Below are positions 19,901 to 30,234 of a DNA stretch of 63,794 bases, piece after piece. Numbering within the stretch: the stretch's first letter is position 1; each line of letters opens with the position of its first letter. Below the pieces are notes generated by a model. It saw only the letters and a program-made list of their open reading frames with translations. It did not search any database and was not told where the DNA came from. Source of the DNA: Morganella morganii (GTDB taxonomy: Bacteria > Pseudomonadota > Gammaproteobacteria > Enterobacterales > Enterobacteriaceae); NCBI RefSeq assembly GCF_003996855.1, contig NZ_NRQY01000001.1, positions 454,323 to 518,116 on the forward strand, written 5' to 3'. The translations under genes and the position numbers were made by a program.

Positions 19901-20022
19901 TCCACCTGCGGCAGCGGTGCCACCGGCAGGAACAGGAAGCTGATCGCCCCGCACAGGGTGATGGCGAGGCTTATCAGCGTCGTCGCCACCGGACGGGCGA
20001 TAAACAGGGCGAACAGCCTCAT
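16930..20022 (-). CDS. mdtC: RND multidrug efflux pump subunit MdtC
   Basis: The 1030-residue inner-membrane RND protein has about 12 membrane segments and two large periplasmic loops. The proton-relay segment [21 protein letters not shown] carries the paired Asp residues. In E. coli, MdtB and MdtC form a mixed trimer (B2C) that exports bile salts, novobiocin and other compounds through MdtA and TolC. MdtC is the second RND subunit. Its start overlaps the mdtB stop (ATGA). The gene directly after it is baeS, where E. coli has mdtD. Confidence 0.95.
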   Translation of the reverse strand: MRLFALFIARPVATTLISLAITLCGAISFLFLPVAPLPQVDYPVINISASLPGASPETMASSVATPLERSLGQIAGVSEMTSSSSLGSTSITLEFELNRDINGAARDVQAALNAAQNLLPSGMPSRPRYYKSNPSDAPIMILTLTSDTLDTGKLYDIASTRLAQRLSQIEGVSEVSVGGGSLPAVRVELNPSQLFNQGVSLDSVRKAIADANVLRPQGSVSDNDRRWQISSNSELKTADDYRPLIVHYNDGAAVRLADVATVKDSVQNVRAAGMSNGKPAILLVIRREAGANIIATVARIREQLPVLQDAIPASVDLQVAQDRTPTIRASLTEVERALTIAVGLVILVVFLFLRSGRATIIPALAVPVSLIGTFSAMYLCGFSLNNLSLMALTVATGFVVDDAIVVLENIARHIENGLKPKEAALKGVSEVGFTVLSMSISLVAVFIPLLLMDGLVGRLFREFAITLTTAIAISLVISLTLTPMLCAYLLKNRAAPARERKRGAGRILFRIQQWYGRSLTVVLAHSRWVLLIFTGTIALAVWLYISVPKTFFPDQDTGRLLGFVRADQSISFQSMEQKMRTFMQRIHSDKDVASVTGFTGGGRVNSGFMFISLNPLDERTDSAQDVINRLRVTLADEPGANLFLIPVQDVRAGGRQSNSSYQYSLLADDLSLLREWEPKIRKALGELPQLTDVNSDKEDKGAEMALTYDRDVMAQLGISVNDANNLLNNAFGQRQISTIYEPLNQYKVVMEVAPQYTQDVSALDKMFVINKEGQPVPLAYFAQWRPANAPLSVNHQGLSAASTIGFDVAEGYSLSDAVTAVERTMVELGVPSGLRGSFAGTAQLFQETLQSQVLLIIAAIVTVYLVLGMLYESFIHPLTILSTLPSAGVGALLALKFFDTPFSLIALIGIMLLIGIVKKNAIIMVDFAIAAQRGGQSARDAIFQACLLRFRPILMTTLAALFGALPLAFGSGDGAELRQPLGITVVGGLLVSQILTLYTTPVIYLFFDRLRRKKTGEPAGQPVLNTEGNT

Positions 20023-23000
20023 GATGAGGCTCCCGTGTTGTCATTTTCCGGGGTAAACCGGGCGTGTTCGCGCCAGTGTGACAGGCGGTCAAACAGCAGG
20101 TAAATCACCGGGGTGGTAAAGAGTGTCAGGATCTGGCTCATAATCAGCCCGCCGACCATACAGACCCCGAGCGGCTGGCGCAGTTCGGCACCGACCCCGG
20201 TACTGAGCATCAGCGGCACCGCGCCGAACAGCGCGGCCATGGTGGTCATCAGGATCGGGCGGAAACGCAGGAGACAGGCCTGATAAATCGCATCATACGG
20301 TGACAGCCCCTGTTCGCGCTCAGCGGCGAGGGCGAAGTCAATCATCATAATGGCGTTTTTCTTCACAATCCCGATCAGCAGAATAATACCGATAATCGCG
20401 ATGACATCCAGCTCATTGCCCGCCATGTTCAGCGCCAGCAGCGCACCGACCCCGGCAGTGGGCAGGGTGGAGAGGATGGTAATCGGGTGAATAAAACTCT
20501 CATACAGAATACCGAGCACAATATACATCGCTACTACAGCGGCGAGGATCAGCCACAATGTACCGGACAGGGCATTTTCAAAGGCGAGGGTCGCCCCCTG
20601 GAATTGTGTGGTGATATCTTTCGGCAGGCTGATACGCTGCTCTGCTGATTTCACCGCGTTCACAGCTGCTTCCAGTGAACCGCCCGCCGGGATATTAAAG
20701 GAAAAAGTGGCGGACGGGAACTGAGCCAGATGGTTAATGGCCAGCGGGCCGAAGCGCTGCGAAACAGTGGCAAACGCTGACAACGGCACAGAATTGCCGT
20801 CTTTGTTGGTCAGACGGATGCTGTTGAGGGCATCCGCGCCCGGTGTCAGCGCGGTATTATTTTCCAGCACCACCCGGTACTGGCTGGCCTGGGTATAAAT
20901 CGTGGAGATCAGGCGCTGACCAAACGCATTGTACAGCGCGTTATCAATGTTGGTCATGGTCAGCCCCAGCCGTGACGCGGTGTCGCGGTCAATATCGATA
21001 TAGGCCACCAGTCCCTTGTTCTGCCAGTCATTGCCGGTATCGGTCAGGGCATCACTGCTCTCTAATTCAGTCATCAGGCGCGGCACCCACAGATCCAGCT
21101 CCTCCAGGGAGTTCGCCTGTAAGGTGAACTGATACTGAGTACGGGAAGTCTGGGTATCAATCGTCAGATCCTGAGACGGCTGGAGATACAGCTTCACGCC
21201 GGGCAGAGTATCCGCTTTTTCCTGCAACCGGGTGATGATGGCTTCCGCGCGGTCAGCCCGCTCAGACAGTGGTTTCAGGGTGATTTGCAGACGTCCGGTA
21301 TTCAGTGTGGCGTTGCTGCCGTCGATACCGGCAAATGCCGCGATATTCGCCACCGCCGGGTCATCCGCCAGCAGACGGCTTACCGCCTGTTGTTTCTCAC
21401 TCATGGCCTGAAACGACACGGACTGCGGCGCTTCCAGGGTGCCCTGAATCAGTCCGTTGTCCTGAACCGGGAAAAAACCTTTCGGAATAAACAGATAGAG
21501 AATGACAGTGATCGCCATGGTACTGAACGCAACACCGAGTGTCAGCCACTGATGGCGTAATACCCACGTCAGCCAGCGGCCGTAACCGGCAATCACCCGC
21601 TCAAAAAAGCGTTCGGTGGCGCGGTTAAAACGGTTATGACGGTGTGCGGATTCCGGTTTCAGGAACCGGGCACACATCATCGGTGTCAGCGTCAGTGATA
21701 CCACACCGGAAATCAGGATCGCCACGGCGAGGGTGATGGCAAATTCGCGGAACAGGCGGCCGACAATATCCCCCATAAATAACAGGGGAATTAACACGGC
21801 GATCAGCGAGAAGGTCAGCGAGATAATGGTAAAACCAATCTCACCGGCGCCTTTCAGGGCAGCGGTCAGCGGTTTGTCACCTTTTTCCAGATAGCGGGCG
21901 ATATTTTCCACCACCACAATCGCATCATCCACCACAAAGCCGGTGGCGATAGTCAGTGCCATCAGTGTCAGGTTATTGACGGAAAAACCGCAGAAATACA
22001 TCACCGCGAAAGTACCGACCAGCGAGAGCGGCACGGCCACTCCGGGGATCAGGGTCGCAGCCATATTGCGCAGGAACAGGTACATCACCATGATCACCAG
22101 CGCAATTGCCAGGAACAGTTCAAACTGCACATCTTTGACCGAGGCGCGGATAGCATCTGTCCGGTCAGTCAGAACCGTCACCGTCACGGATTCCGGCAGG
22201 GTTTCCACCAGCTCCGGGATCAGGGCACGAATGGTATCGGTGGTGGCAATCACGTTCGCGCCCGGCTGGCGCTGCACATTAATCACGATGGCCTGTTTGT
22301 CATTGACCCAGGCACCCAGTTGGGTATTTTCCGGTCCTTCCTGCACCGTTGCCACATCCCGCAGGCGGATCGGGGCATTGTTTTTGTAGCTGACAATCAG
22401 GTTCTGATAATCTTCCGCCGATTTCATCTGGTCGTTGGCGGATAGTGTTACGGAGCGCGCCGGGCCGTCGAGACTCCCTTTGGCGGAGTTGACGTTGGCG
22501 TTGTTAATCGCGGAGCGGATAGTTTCGCTGTCCAGCCCGTAAGCGGCAACCGCATTGGCATTTAGCTGCACCCGTACGGCAGGGCGCTGCCCGCCCGCGA
22601 GTGTCACCAGCCCGACCCCTTCCACCTGGGAGATTTTCTGGGCGATGCGGTTCTCCACCATGTCCTGTAACCGCGTCATCGGCATGGCGTCAGAGGTGAC
22701 GGCAAGGGTCAGTACCGGCGGATCGGCCGGGTTCACTTTGCTGTAAATCGGCGGATAAGGCAGATCATTCGGCAGCAGATTGGTTGCCGCGTTGATGGAC
22801 GCCTGCACTTCCTGCACTGCCACATCGAGCGGCAGGGAGAGCTGGAACATCAGGGTAATGACAGAGGCTCCGCCCGAGCTTTGCGATGACATCTGCTTCA
22901 GGCCGGACATCTGCCCGAACTGGCGCTCCAGCGGCGCAGTCACTGCGGAAGTCATCACATCCGGACTGGCGCCGGGGTAGAGTGTCACCACGCGGATGGT

Positions 23001-23159
23001 CGGGTAATCCACTTCCGGCAGCGAAGAGACAGGCAACATGCGGTAGCCGACAATCCCCGCCAGCAGAATCGCCAGCATAAACAGGCTGGTGGCAACCGGA
23101 CGCAGAATAAACAGGCGGGACGGGCCGCCTGCACGGGTTTCAGGGCTGTTTCCGGACAT
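20019..23159 (-). CDS. mdtB: RND multidrug efflux pump subunit MdtB
   Basis: The 1046-residue RND transporter is paralogous to MdtC. It has the N-terminal [19 protein letters not shown] segment, the paired Asp in [20 protein letters not shown], and C-terminal RND repeats such as [18 protein letters not shown]. It forms the mixed MdtB2C pump, with MdtB mainly supplying the proton-coupled part in E. coli. ATG 23159 overlaps the mdtA stop (TGATG), and its own stop overlaps mdtC, so the three are translated as a unit. Confidence 0.95.
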   Translation of the reverse strand: MSGNSPETRAGGPSRLFILRPVATSLFMLAILLAGIVGYRMLPVSSLPEVDYPTIRVVTLYPGASPDVMTSAVTAPLERQFGQMSGLKQMSSQSSGGASVITLMFQLSLPLDVAVQEVQASINAATNLLPNDLPYPPIYSKVNPADPPVLTLAVTSDAMPMTRLQDMVENRIAQKISQVEGVGLVTLAGGQRPAVRVQLNANAVAAYGLDSETIRSAINNANVNSAKGSLDGPARSVTLSANDQMKSAEDYQNLIVSYKNNAPIRLRDVATVQEGPENTQLGAWVNDKQAIVINVQRQPGANVIATTDTIRALIPELVETLPESVTVTVLTDRTDAIRASVKDVQFELFLAIALVIMVMYLFLRNMAATLIPGVAVPLSLVGTFAVMYFCGFSVNNLTLMALTIATGFVVDDAIVVVENIARYLEKGDKPLTAALKGAGEIGFTIISLTFSLIAVLIPLLFMGDIVGRLFREFAITLAVAILISGVVSLTLTPMMCARFLKPESAHRHNRFNRATERFFERVIAGYGRWLTWVLRHQWLTLGVAFSTMAITVILYLFIPKGFFPVQDNGLIQGTLEAPQSVSFQAMSEKQQAVSRLLADDPAVANIAAFAGIDGSNATLNTGRLQITLKPLSERADRAEAIITRLQEKADTLPGVKLYLQPSQDLTIDTQTSRTQYQFTLQANSLEELDLWVPRLMTELESSDALTDTGNDWQNKGLVAYIDIDRDTASRLGLTMTNIDNALYNAFGQRLISTIYTQASQYRVVLENNTALTPGADALNSIRLTNKDGNSVPLSAFATVSQRFGPLAINHLAQFPSATFSFNIPAGGSLEAAVNAVKSAEQRISLPKDITTQFQGATLAFENALSGTLWLILAAVVAMYIVLGILYESFIHPITILSTLPTAGVGALLALNMAGNELDVIAIIGIILLIGIVKKNAIMMIDFALAAEREQGLSPYDAIYQACLLRFRPILMTTMAALFGAVPLMLSTGVGAELRQPLGVCMVGGLIMSQILTLFTTPVIYLLFDRLSHWREHARFTPENDNTGASS

Positions 23160-24394
23160 CAGGCCTTATCTCCGGCGGCGGTTTTTTTCTGACCGGACAC
23201 GACTTCCACCTGTGCGCCGTCGGTCAGGCGGTCGATCCCGTCGGTCACCAGGGTATCACCGGCGCTGACGCCGCTTTTGATCACCACGCGTTCCGGGGTC
23301 TGTAATTCCACATCCACAATCTGCTTGCGGACTTTATTGTCTGCCTCCAGAAGCCAGACATAATTGCCTTCTGTTCCCATCTGCAATGCGGCATTCGGGA
23401 TCACTACGGCATTCTCCAGCTGCCCGACCTGCAACAGCACATTGACAAACTGATTCGGGAACAGCAGGTCGTCGTCATTGGTAAACCGGGCTTTGGCTTT
23501 CACCGTACCGGTGGCGGTATCGATCTGGTTATCCAGTGTCAGCAGTTTGCCCTGTGCCAGCCGGATGCTGTTATCTTTGCTCAGTGCGGTGACAGCAAGA
23601 TCCGGCAGGGTACGCTGCGCCATACGAATCAGCGGGATATCATTTTCGGGGACGGTAAACAGCACATCGGCCGGAGCGGTCTGGTTGATCACCACCAGCG
23701 GCATAGCGGTCCCGGCAGTAATAAAGTTGCCGGTATCCACCTGACGCAGCCCCATTTTTCCGCTGATAGGTGCGGTGATACGGCTGTAGGTCAGTTGCAG
23801 TTTCGCGCTGTCGATAGCGGCCTGATCCACCTTAATACCGGCTTCTGCCGATTTAACCAGCGCCTGCTGGGTATCGAGTTCCTGTTGTGAAATGACATTG
23901 GTGGCGGCGAGTTTCTGATAGCGGCTCAGGTCGCGGCGGGCATTGGTGAGTGTGGCCTGATCTTTGGCTAACTGTCCCTGTGCCTGCGCCAGCTGAATTT
24001 CAAACGGACGCGGATCGATGGTTAACAGCAAATCACCGGCATTTACTTTTTGCCCTTCCTCAAAATGGATTTGCATCAGCTGGCCTTCCACGCGGCTGGT
24101 TACCGTCACGGAATTTGCTGCCTGAACGGTGCCGAGTGCTGATAATGTCCGCGGAATAGTCTCAGAAACAGCTTTCGCCACCTGTACCGGTGCCAGCGGC
24201 GGGCGGCCCGGACGGTTACTGTTTTTACCTGCGGATGCGCCCGGTTTACCGGCAGCAGGCGGAGTGGCCGGTGCCGCAGCGTGAAAGTAATGATATGTGC
24301 CGTAACCGGCTGCGCCCAGAAGGAGAACGGCAATCACAATGCCTGTGCGTTTCTTTCTCTTTTGTACATTATTCATTATGGGATTACTCATCAT
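23159..24394 (-). CDS. mdtA: Periplasmic adaptor (membrane fusion) protein MdtA
   Basis: The 411-residue membrane fusion protein has an N-terminal anchor (residues about 17-35) and a Pro/Ala/Gly-rich linker. A biotinyl-lipoyl-like domain ([20 protein letters not shown]) and an alpha-hairpin ([21 protein letters not shown]) follow, and then a beta-barrel region. It joins the MdtBC pump to an outer-membrane channel (TolC in E. coli). Start choice is open among three nearby Met codons (24394, 24391, 24376). It is the first gene of the operon, so the promoter lies in 24395-24660. A clear BaeR box was not found there by eye. Confidence 0.92.
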   Translation of the reverse strand: MMSNPIMNNVQKRKKRTGIVIAVLLLGAAGYGTYHYFHAAAPATPPAAGKPGASAGKNSNRPGRPPLAPVQVAKAVSETIPRTLSALGTVQAANSVTVTSRVEGQLMQIHFEEGQKVNAGDLLLTIDPRPFEIQLAQAQGQLAKDQATLTNARRDLSRYQKLAATNVISQQELDTQQALVKSAEAGIKVDQAAIDSAKLQLTYSRITAPISGKMGLRQVDTGNFITAGTAMPLVVINQTAPADVLFTVPENDIPLIRMAQRTLPDLAVTALSKDNSIRLAQGKLLTLDNQIDTATGTVKAKARFTNDDDLLFPNQFVNVLLQVGQLENAVVIPNAALQMGTEGNYVWLLEADNKVRKQIVDVELQTPERVVIKSGVSAGDTLVTDGIDRLTDGAQVEVVSGQKKTAAGDKA

Positions 24395-24662
24395 TCCTTT
24401 TTACCCGGTACTGCCGGGGTACGCGTAAGGGCACAAAACAGCCTGAATTATGATGGGGATAGTGTACCGGTAAATCTGATCGTAAAAATGGAAGAATTGT
24501 GAAAATAACGTTGATACAGGTAAATATATGTGGTTTCAGCAGAGCCTGCATTTATGTCAGGCGTTTTATCATCCCTTAAGGAAACATTACCGGTGCGGTT
24601 TACTCAATTTATGATGTGAAGTAACATTGCTTATTATTAACAAGCTGATAATACGCACTATC

Positions 24663-25022
24663 ATGATGAAAAACAGACTTATTCTTGTCTCTGCACTGCT
24701 GCTTTCCGGTTGTTCTTCTGTCTGGGTGGAAGTTCCGGGCGGCTCCGATTACACACGGGCAGAAGCGAATGCCTTCTGTGAACCGGAATCACACAAACTT
24801 TATCCGGTTAAAAATGAAATTGCCCAGCGCAGTGTGATGCAGGATGTTGAAAAACGCTGCAAAAAGGATGATGACTGCGGCAACAGCAAAACCTACAAAG
24901 AGCAGACACCGGTGACAGAAAGTTACGTGATGGATGTGAATGAAAGCACCCGAAACCGTTATTTTTACAACTGTATGAAAATAAAAGGCTGGGATCGGGA
25001 AGACCGCTGGATGTGGGAATAA
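24663..25022 (+). CDS. Small cysteine-rich lipoprotein of unknown function
   Basis: Starting at ATG 24663 gives 119 residues with a clear lipoprotein signal: MMKNRLILVSALLLSGCSS, lipobox L-S-G-C at residue 17. The mature part holds five more Cys (in FCEPES, KRCKKDDDCGNS and YNCMKIKGW), which suggests disulphides in the periplasm. The end, CMKIKGWDREDRWMWE, resembles many short enterobacterial lipoproteins with a (Y)CM-x-KGW close. It has no recognised function. It is divergent from mdtA and convergent with phoC. Confidence 0.75.
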   Translation: MMKNRLILVSALLLSGCSSVWVEVPGGSDYTRAEANAFCEPESHKLYPVKNEIAQRSVMQDVEKRCKKDDDCGNSKTYKEQTPVTESYVMDVNESTRNRYFYNCMKIKGWDREDRWMWE

Positions 25023-25031
25023 CCGGGGATT

Positions 25032-25057
25032 TCAGGGCAGATATTGCACTGCCCTGA
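25032..25057. terminator. Hairpin between the lipoprotein gene and phoC
   Basis: A perfect 9-bp stem, TCAGGGCAG / CTGCCCTGA, with an 8-base loop lies between convergent stops. There is no strong T run, so termination strength is uncertain. Confidence 0.55.
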
Positions 25058-25071
25058 TGAATAATCACAGC

Positions 25072-25821
25072 TTATTTCTGTGATTTTTGTGCAAATTCCT
25101 GTTTGGCTTTCGCTAACTGCGCCTGAAATGCCGGGTCGGAATGTAATGTCGCAACAGCAGCTGAACCGACAATCCGCCCGGCATCCACATCACTCTGCCA
25201 GTGATAGCCGCAGATGACACGGCTTTGTCCGAACTGATAACCCCGTTCCAGAATCGCATCCTGATTTGCCGGGTTCACTTCCGCCAGCACCAGTGCCGTT
25301 GCCCAGCCGATAGACGTATGTCCGGACGGATAAGATCCATTCGTTGATATTATTTTCTGATCTTTGGTATTACAGGTTTCTGTGCCGTAAAACACAAACG
25401 GCCGGATACGCATGTAATACTCTTTGGCGTGGCGGGTGGCCAGGTCTCCTGTATCTCCCATCATATTAGTCAGCAGATTATACAGTTCCGGTAAGTCTTT
25501 TTTCGTTATCGGATACCCGAATACGCCTGAAAATGCTGTCGCCACACCGCCTTCAGCCAGATCGGCATCAGTATGAGCCTGTTTCCCGCGTTCCGTATTA
25601 CGTAGTATCCGGCCTTTTTCATACACTGCCTGATCATTTAAGAACAGAATGCTGCCGATTTCCGGTGGTGGCGGCAACAGTTTCAGGCTGTCAGCAACCT
25701 GTTCATTTTTCAGATAATATAAATCAGGCTTGGTGGTGGCATCATCTCCCGGCGGGATCGCTGCTGGTGCGGAAAGGGAATACAGTGAGAGCAGACAACC
25801 TGCAATAATATTTTTTTTCAT
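25072..25821 (-). CDS. phoC: Class A non-specific acid phosphatase PhoC/PhoN
   Basis: The 249-residue precursor has a signal peptide (cleavage near SAPAA, residue about 20). It carries the full class A signature: KEYYMRIRP (K-x6-RP), GSYPSGHTS, and [14 protein letters not shown] (SR-x5-H-x3-D). It closely resembles the Morganella morganii PhoC I recall, including the ends [12 protein letters not shown] and [13 protein letters not shown], with scattered differences. The periplasmic enzyme removes phosphate from many organic esters and can transfer it to nucleosides or sugars. It is the best genus marker in the window. Confidence 0.95.
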   Translation of the reverse strand: MKKNIIAGCLLSLYSLSAPAAIPPGDDATTKPDLYYLKNEQVADSLKLLPPPPEIGSILFLNDQAVYEKGRILRNTERGKQAHTDADLAEGGVATAFSGVFGYPITKKDLPELYNLLTNMMGDTGDLATRHAKEYYMRIRPFVFYGTETCNTKDQKIISTNGSYPSGHTSIGWATALVLAEVNPANQDAILERGYQFGQSRVICGYHWQSDVDAGRIVGSAAVATLHSDPAFQAQLAKAKQEFAQKSQK

Positions 25822-26187
25822 AATATCTCCTTATCAGATACACCAGTATTACTCAGGAATCTTACTGACAGGCAGAATGAAAAAAAGCAGATTACTGTTA
25901 ATTTTTTTTAAAAGGGGTGACGAAACAGCCGGAAAACAGGTAATTATTTTTGATGATGATTTTCAGATAATTTGATGGAAATAGCGTAGTTTTTGTTAAC
26001 GAACTGATAAATAAGACCAGTCTGACATGGCTAAAAAAGATAACACACCGATATTATAGGAAAATATAAAGTGGCAGGGGGTGTTTCTGTCATCATATTA
26101 TTAACAATTGAAATGAATGAAATTTTCCGGTTCTCACCGTAAACGAATGTTACTGCTACCGCTTTTCGTATCACTGCGTATACTCAC
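25822..26187. other. Intergenic region phoC-doxX
   Basis: AT-rich divergent spacer carrying the phoC promoter on the minus strand and the doxX promoter on the plus strand (TATACT at 26179-26184). A 32-codon frame at about 25877-25975 was seen but has no support. Nothing else recognised. Confidence 0.5.
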
Positions 26188-26206
26188 AATGAGTAAGATT
26201 CTCATT
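26188..26206 (+). promoter_or_regulatory. Fur-box-like palindrome controlling doxX
   Basis: The 19-base AATGAGTAAGATTCTCATT is an imperfect palindrome (7 of 9 arm positions pair). It closely resembles the ferric uptake regulator site with AATGA / TCATT arms. It starts 3 bases after a TATACT -10, so it would cover the transcription start and block RNA polymerase. The doxX ATG is 16 bases further on. Confidence 0.65.
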
Positions 26207-26221
26207 CAACAGGGGTATATT

Positions 26222-26644
26222 ATGACAGGTGTAATCAACAGGCTGTTATCACACGACGATGCCGGGAAATTATTGCTGCGGCTGGCGGTCGGCGGATTAA
26301 TGTTGTTTCACGGTATCGGTAAATTACTCACCGGCGCGGCGGGTATCAAAGGGTTACTGGCCTCGTTCGGGTTACCGGAATTTATCGCTTACGGTACTTA
26401 TTTCGGGGAAATTGTCGCACCGGTCTTTATTATTCTCGGCATTCTGACCCGGCCGTCGGCACTGCTGGTGTCCTTTACCATGGTCGTTGCCTGGCTGATG
26501 ATCGGCGTGAGCAAAACCTTTGTGCTCGACCCGACAGGGGCATGGGCGATTGAAAGTCTGATGTATTTCTTTATCAGTGGTATTGCACTGGCCTTTATCG
26601 GTCCGGGGAAATATTCCGTGATGAAAAATCCGGACTGGCGCTGA
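26222..26644 (+). CDS. DoxX-family membrane protein
   Basis: ATG 26222, 7 bases after AGGGG, gives 140 residues; a longer frame to 26117 would translate through the Fur-box region and is rejected. The protein has four membrane segments and the DoxX-typical LLLRLAVGGLMLFHGIGKL and YFGEIVAPVFIILGILTR stretches. DoxX proteins are poorly understood; some take part in oxidative stress or thiol metabolism. Control by Fur is inferred from the operator-like palindrome at 26188. Confidence 0.85.
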   Translation: MTGVINRLLSHDDAGKLLLRLAVGGLMLFHGIGKLLTGAAGIKGLLASFGLPEFIAYGTYFGEIVAPVFIILGILTRPSALLVSFTMVVAWLMIGVSKTFVLDPTGAWAIESLMYFFISGIALAFIGPGKYSVMKNPDWR

Positions 26645-26660
26645 TTCAGAAGACAGAAAC

Positions 26661-26696
26661 AGCAAGGGCGGATAATTATCCGCCCTTGCTGTTTTT
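26661..26696. terminator. Terminator behind doxX
   Basis: A perfect 15-bp inverted repeat (AGCAAGGGCGGATAA and its complement) is followed by GTTTTT. It lies between convergent doxX and the MHS transporter gene and can serve both. Confidence 0.85.
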
Positions 26697-26705
26697 ACTG
26701 TTCCG

Positions 26706-28055
26706 TTATGATGGCTGTGCTGTGACAGTTTTCATATTCTGTGTTTTACGCGCCGTCCAGCCTTTGTGAGCCAGCGGCATAAAGCCGATGATAATCGCCA
26801 GCACGGACACGCCTGCCACATAATACGCCGGTGCCATTGCACTTTTCTGTAACCATGCACCGGTCAGCATCGGCGTTAACCCGCCGAATACCGCGTAAGC
26901 CATGTTATAGGCAAAGGATAAGCCGGAGAAACGGATTGCCGGCGGAAATGCCCGCGTACTGATGATTGGTGTAGTGGCAATCGCGCCGACAAAAAAGCCC
27001 ATCACCGCATAGTTGATCACCAGCGATGCTGCGGCGATATCCGGTGACAGTGCGCTGTAAAAATGGAACGCGGTTACTGCTAATCCGCCCCAGGACAATG
27101 CCAGCGTCACCCGGCTGCCGATTTTATCTTCCAGCCAGCCCCAGAAAATACAGCCGAGGGTTAATGTCAGTGTGGCCACACAGTTTGCCTGTAATGACAG
27201 TGTGCGATCAATACCGTACATTTTTTCCACCACAACAGACGGGGTCATCAGGATGATTACCACGATAGCGGTAGATAATGACCAGGTCAGCCCTGCGGTA
27301 ACAAAACAGGCCATTTTGTGGTTTTTCAGGACCGTTTTCACCGGCATTTCTTCGGATAATGTCCGTTTGGCGGCCATTTCTTTAAAAATCGGCGTTTCCT
27401 GCAAAAAGCGGCGCAGATAAACAGAAATCAGGCCGAACACACCACCAAGGATAAACGGAATACGCCATGCCCATGCAGTGACTTCCGCCGCAGTATAAGA
27501 GGCCTGAACCGCGATAGCGACCAGCGAGCCGAGCAGAATACCGCCGGTGATCCCTGACGTCAGTGTGCCGACACCCAGCCCGTAGCGCTGTTCCGGTGTG
27601 TGTTCCGCGATAAACACCCAGGCTCCGGGCATCTCACCGCCGATAGCCGCGCCCTGTAAAATCCGCATCAGCAGTAACAGGACAGGTGCTGCCACGCCGA
27701 TGCTTTCATAGGTCGGCAACATACCGATGACCAGCGTCGGAACTGCCATCAGGAAAATACTCAGGGTAAACATGCGCTTGCGGCCGATAATATCGCCGAA
27801 ATGCGCCATAATGATCCCGCCGAGCGGACGTGCCAGGTAACCGGCGGCAAAAATTCCCAGCGTTTTCATCTGGGCGATAAACTCATTATCCCCCGGGAAA
27901 AAGAGGTGGGTTAGTGTACCGGTAAAAAACACAAATATGACAAAATCATAGAATTCAAGCGTGCCGCCGAGGGAGGATAATCCCAGTGTTTTATAATCGT
28001 TTTTATTTAATGGCCTTGCCTGAGGCTGACTTAATGGCGATGTATCGGTTGTCAT
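26706..28055 (-). CDS. MFS transporter of the metabolite:H+ symporter (MHS) family
   Basis: The 449-residue protein has 12 membrane segments. Family marks are GGTLEFYDFVIFVFFTG at the start, the loop 2-3 motif GYLARPLGGIIMAHFGDIIGRKR, and LRILQGAAIGGEMPGA. It is related to E. coli ShiA, YhjE and ProP. These import organic acids or zwitterions by proton symport; the substrate here cannot be read from sequence. It is a single gene with a long upstream spacer of about 650 bases that probably holds its promoter. Confidence 0.85.
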   Translation of the reverse strand: MTTDTSPLSQPQARPLNKNDYKTLGLSSLGGTLEFYDFVIFVFFTGTLTHLFFPGDNEFIAQMKTLGIFAAGYLARPLGGIIMAHFGDIIGRKRMFTLSIFLMAVPTLVIGMLPTYESIGVAAPVLLLLMRILQGAAIGGEMPGAWVFIAEHTPEQRYGLGVGTLTSGITGGILLGSLVAIAVQASYTAAEVTAWAWRIPFILGGVFGLISVYLRRFLQETPIFKEMAAKRTLSEEMPVKTVLKNHKMACFVTAGLTWSLSTAIVVIILMTPSVVVEKMYGIDRTLSLQANCVATLTLTLGCIFWGWLEDKIGSRVTLALSWGGLAVTAFHFYSALSPDIAAASLVINYAVMGFFVGAIATTPIISTRAFPPAIRFSGLSFAYNMAYAVFGGLTPMLTGAWLQKSAMAPAYYVAGVSVLAIIIGFMPLAHKGWTARKTQNMKTVTAQPS

Positions 28056-28650
28056 AATTATGTCCTTTTATTTACTTATTTATTCAATGACGGGGGTCGT
28101 GTCATTTTTTTTCTCATTTGTGTTTCCCAAAAGAGAGGTGACGGCAACACTATCCCGGTTATCACAGGGATAGCCGGAAATAAAAAACGGGAATTGTCTG
28201 TTACCGGAGGGTATGCTTTGTTATAGCAAGAAATTCCGTATATTGTAAACAGCACCAGCAAAAACAAGATATATATTCTTTTTGTATGCTTTAAGTTGAA
28301 ATGTTGAACTAAATATGATTTGCGCCACGGATGATAACGTTAAGGAATCCGGAATGACAGCATATTATGAAAACCAAAGCGGATAATTTCCGGAATATCT
28401 GAAGTATCAGCTCTTATTATTATTTACCCGGAATACTGGTTTATAAAATACAATTAATGACATTATATGAATATGGCTTATCAATATACTTGCGAATAAG
28501 CAGCAGTAAATAAATATAAATAAGTGTGAGCGGCATGATGATTATTTCAGAGCAACAGTACGGAAGTGATCATATTCACCGGATATTGTCTGTCCGGTAC
28601 CATAATCTGCTGTGGTAACATCGTATGAGAACGGATGAAGAAAGGAAAAC
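28056..28650. other. Long AT-rich spacer upstream of the MHS transporter
   Basis: About 600 bases with no supported coding frame on either strand and no recognised RNA. It probably carries the promoter of the transporter gene (minus strand). The only structured part is the mgtE terminator at its right end. Confidence 0.5.
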
Positions 28651-28690
28651 GGCCACGGAGAGCAGAAGTAAAACTTCTCTTTCCGTGACC
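28640..28690 (-). terminator. Probable terminator of mgtE
   Basis: On the minus strand the arms GGTCACGG and CCGTGGCC bracket an imperfect stem containing AGAGAAGT / ACTTCTGCTCT, followed by GTTTTCCTTT. It starts about 24 bases after the mgtE stop. Confidence 0.6.
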
Positions 28691-28713
28691 GCAGCCGGTT
28701 ATTTGAGCAAAAA

Positions 28714-30177
28714 TCAGACCAAAAACAGGGTGGCAAGACCTAAAAAGATGAAAAATCCGCCGGTATCGGTGATCGCGGTGATCATCACGCTGGCGCCGAG
28801 TGCCGGGTCACGGCCGAGCTTCATCATTGTCAGCGGAATCAGCACACCCATTATGGCGGCCATCAGCAGGTTGAGCACCATTGCGAGTGTCATCACAGCG
28901 CCCATGGCGATATCGCCGTAAAGCAGATACGTGACAACCCCCATAATACCGCCCCAGACTACACCGTTGATAAAGGCGACCCCCAGCTCGCGCAGCAGCA
29001 GGAAGGAGAAGCTGCCTTTCTGGATCTGGTGAAGCGCCAGTGCACGGACAATCATCGTAATTGTCTGGTTACCGGTGTTACCGCCGATACCGGCGACAAT
29101 GGGCATCAGGGTGGCGAGTGCAACCAGCTGGGAAATGGTATGCTCAAACACACCAATCACGCGGGAGGCAACAAATGCGGTACAGAGGTTTATCGCCAGC
29201 CACGCCCAGCGGTTTTTCACTGCCTGGCCGACCGGGGCAAATACATCCTCTTCCGGGCTTAAGCCCCCCATACGGCGGATGTTTTCTTCACTTTCTTCAT
29301 TCAGGTTATCAACGATATCCTCAACGGTCAGTCGTCCGAGCAGCCGTCCGTTATTATCGACGACGGCGGCAGAAATTAAGTCATAACGTTCGAACGCACC
29401 GGAGGCATCTTCGCCTTTTTCATCCGGCAGGAAGGTAACCGGCTCGGTTTTCATCACATCCGAAACCAGTTTGTCCGGTGACTGGGTCAGAATGGTGGTC
29501 AGCGGCAGCTCGCCCTGTAAAATATTATTGCTGTCGATAACAAAGATTTTATCCGTGGCTTCCGGAATATTGCTGCGGTAGCGCAGAAAACGCTGAACCG
29601 TTTTCAGCGGGACATTGCCGCGTACAGTGACAAACTCAAAGTCCATCATCTGCCCGATGCTGTCCGCCGGATACTGGAGAACGGTGCGGATGCGGTTACG
29701 CAGGCTCGGTTCCAGATAGGTCAGCAGGCGGCGCATGGTATCGCGCGGCAGATGCTCGGCGATATAGGCCTGCTCATCCACATGCAGGGTGGCGACGGCG
29801 CGCAGCAGCTCTTTGTCTGACATATCTTTAATCAGACTGTCCCACACGGAAACAGAGGCTTCCACCAGCACTTCCCCGCGCTGATGGTTATCAATCAGGT
29901 GCCAGAGCGCGAGACGCTCATCATAGGGCAGGGCTTCCAGCATATCCGCAAGGTCAGCGGCGTGAAGGTCAGTCAGCAAATTTTTGACTAATTTTGATTT
30001 TGAATGCAGTTCATCATCACTGAGCCTGGCATGTTCATCGGCAGTGCCCAGAATGGTTTCCACAAACATTGTGTCGTTGAGAAACAGAGGCAAAACCTGC
30101 TGACGGATATGTGCCAGCCGCTGGGAGTGCGGATTGACCGGCGATGAGTTATCAATGGAGAAACTGTGTTCAGACAT
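28714..30177 (-). CDS. mgtE: Magnesium transporter MgtE
   Basis: The 487-residue protein has the MgtE domain order: an N-terminal superhelical domain (residues about 40-150, LHAADLADMLEALPYDERLALW), paired CBS domains (about 150-280), a plug helix, and a C-terminal membrane domain of five segments. The pore sequence includes MPIVAGIGGNTGNQT and the end ITDTGGFFIFLGLA. It is a Mg2+-gated Mg2+ (Co2+) channel. It follows ppk-ppx with a 57-base gap and no clear terminator between, so it may share their mRNA. Confidence 0.93.
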   Translation of the reverse strand: MSEHSFSIDNSSPVNPHSQRLAHIRQQVLPLFLNDTMFVETILGTADEHARLSDDELHSKSKLVKNLLTDLHAADLADMLEALPYDERLALWHLIDNHQRGEVLVEASVSVWDSLIKDMSDKELLRAVATLHVDEQAYIAEHLPRDTMRRLLTYLEPSLRNRIRTVLQYPADSIGQMMDFEFVTVRGNVPLKTVQRFLRYRSNIPEATDKIFVIDSNNILQGELPLTTILTQSPDKLVSDVMKTEPVTFLPDEKGEDASGAFERYDLISAAVVDNNGRLLGRLTVEDIVDNLNEESEENIRRMGGLSPEEDVFAPVGQAVKNRWAWLAINLCTAFVASRVIGVFEHTISQLVALATLMPIVAGIGGNTGNQTITMIVRALALHQIQKGSFSFLLLRELGVAFINGVVWGGIMGVVTYLLYGDIAMGAVMTLAMVLNLLMAAIMGVLIPLTMMKLGRDPALGASVMITAITDTGGFFIFLGLATLFLV

Positions 30178-30234
30178 GATTTTCCTTTACACATAAAACT
30201 TTAAACAAATAAGACTGGCCGGGGATTCTCCCTG

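Noticed and set aside
24395..24620. BaeR box before mdtA
   Set aside because: A GAATTATGATGGGGA stretch is faintly similar to the E. coli BaeR site but too poor to call by eye.
25877..25975. 32-codon frame starting MKKSRLLL in the phoC-doxX spacer
   Set aside because: No ribosome site, no terminator and no recognised family.
28056..28713. Possible small genes in the long spacer before the MHS transporter
   Set aside because: The frames there are short or end in obvious non-coding AT-rich sequence; no motif or ribosome site was convincing.
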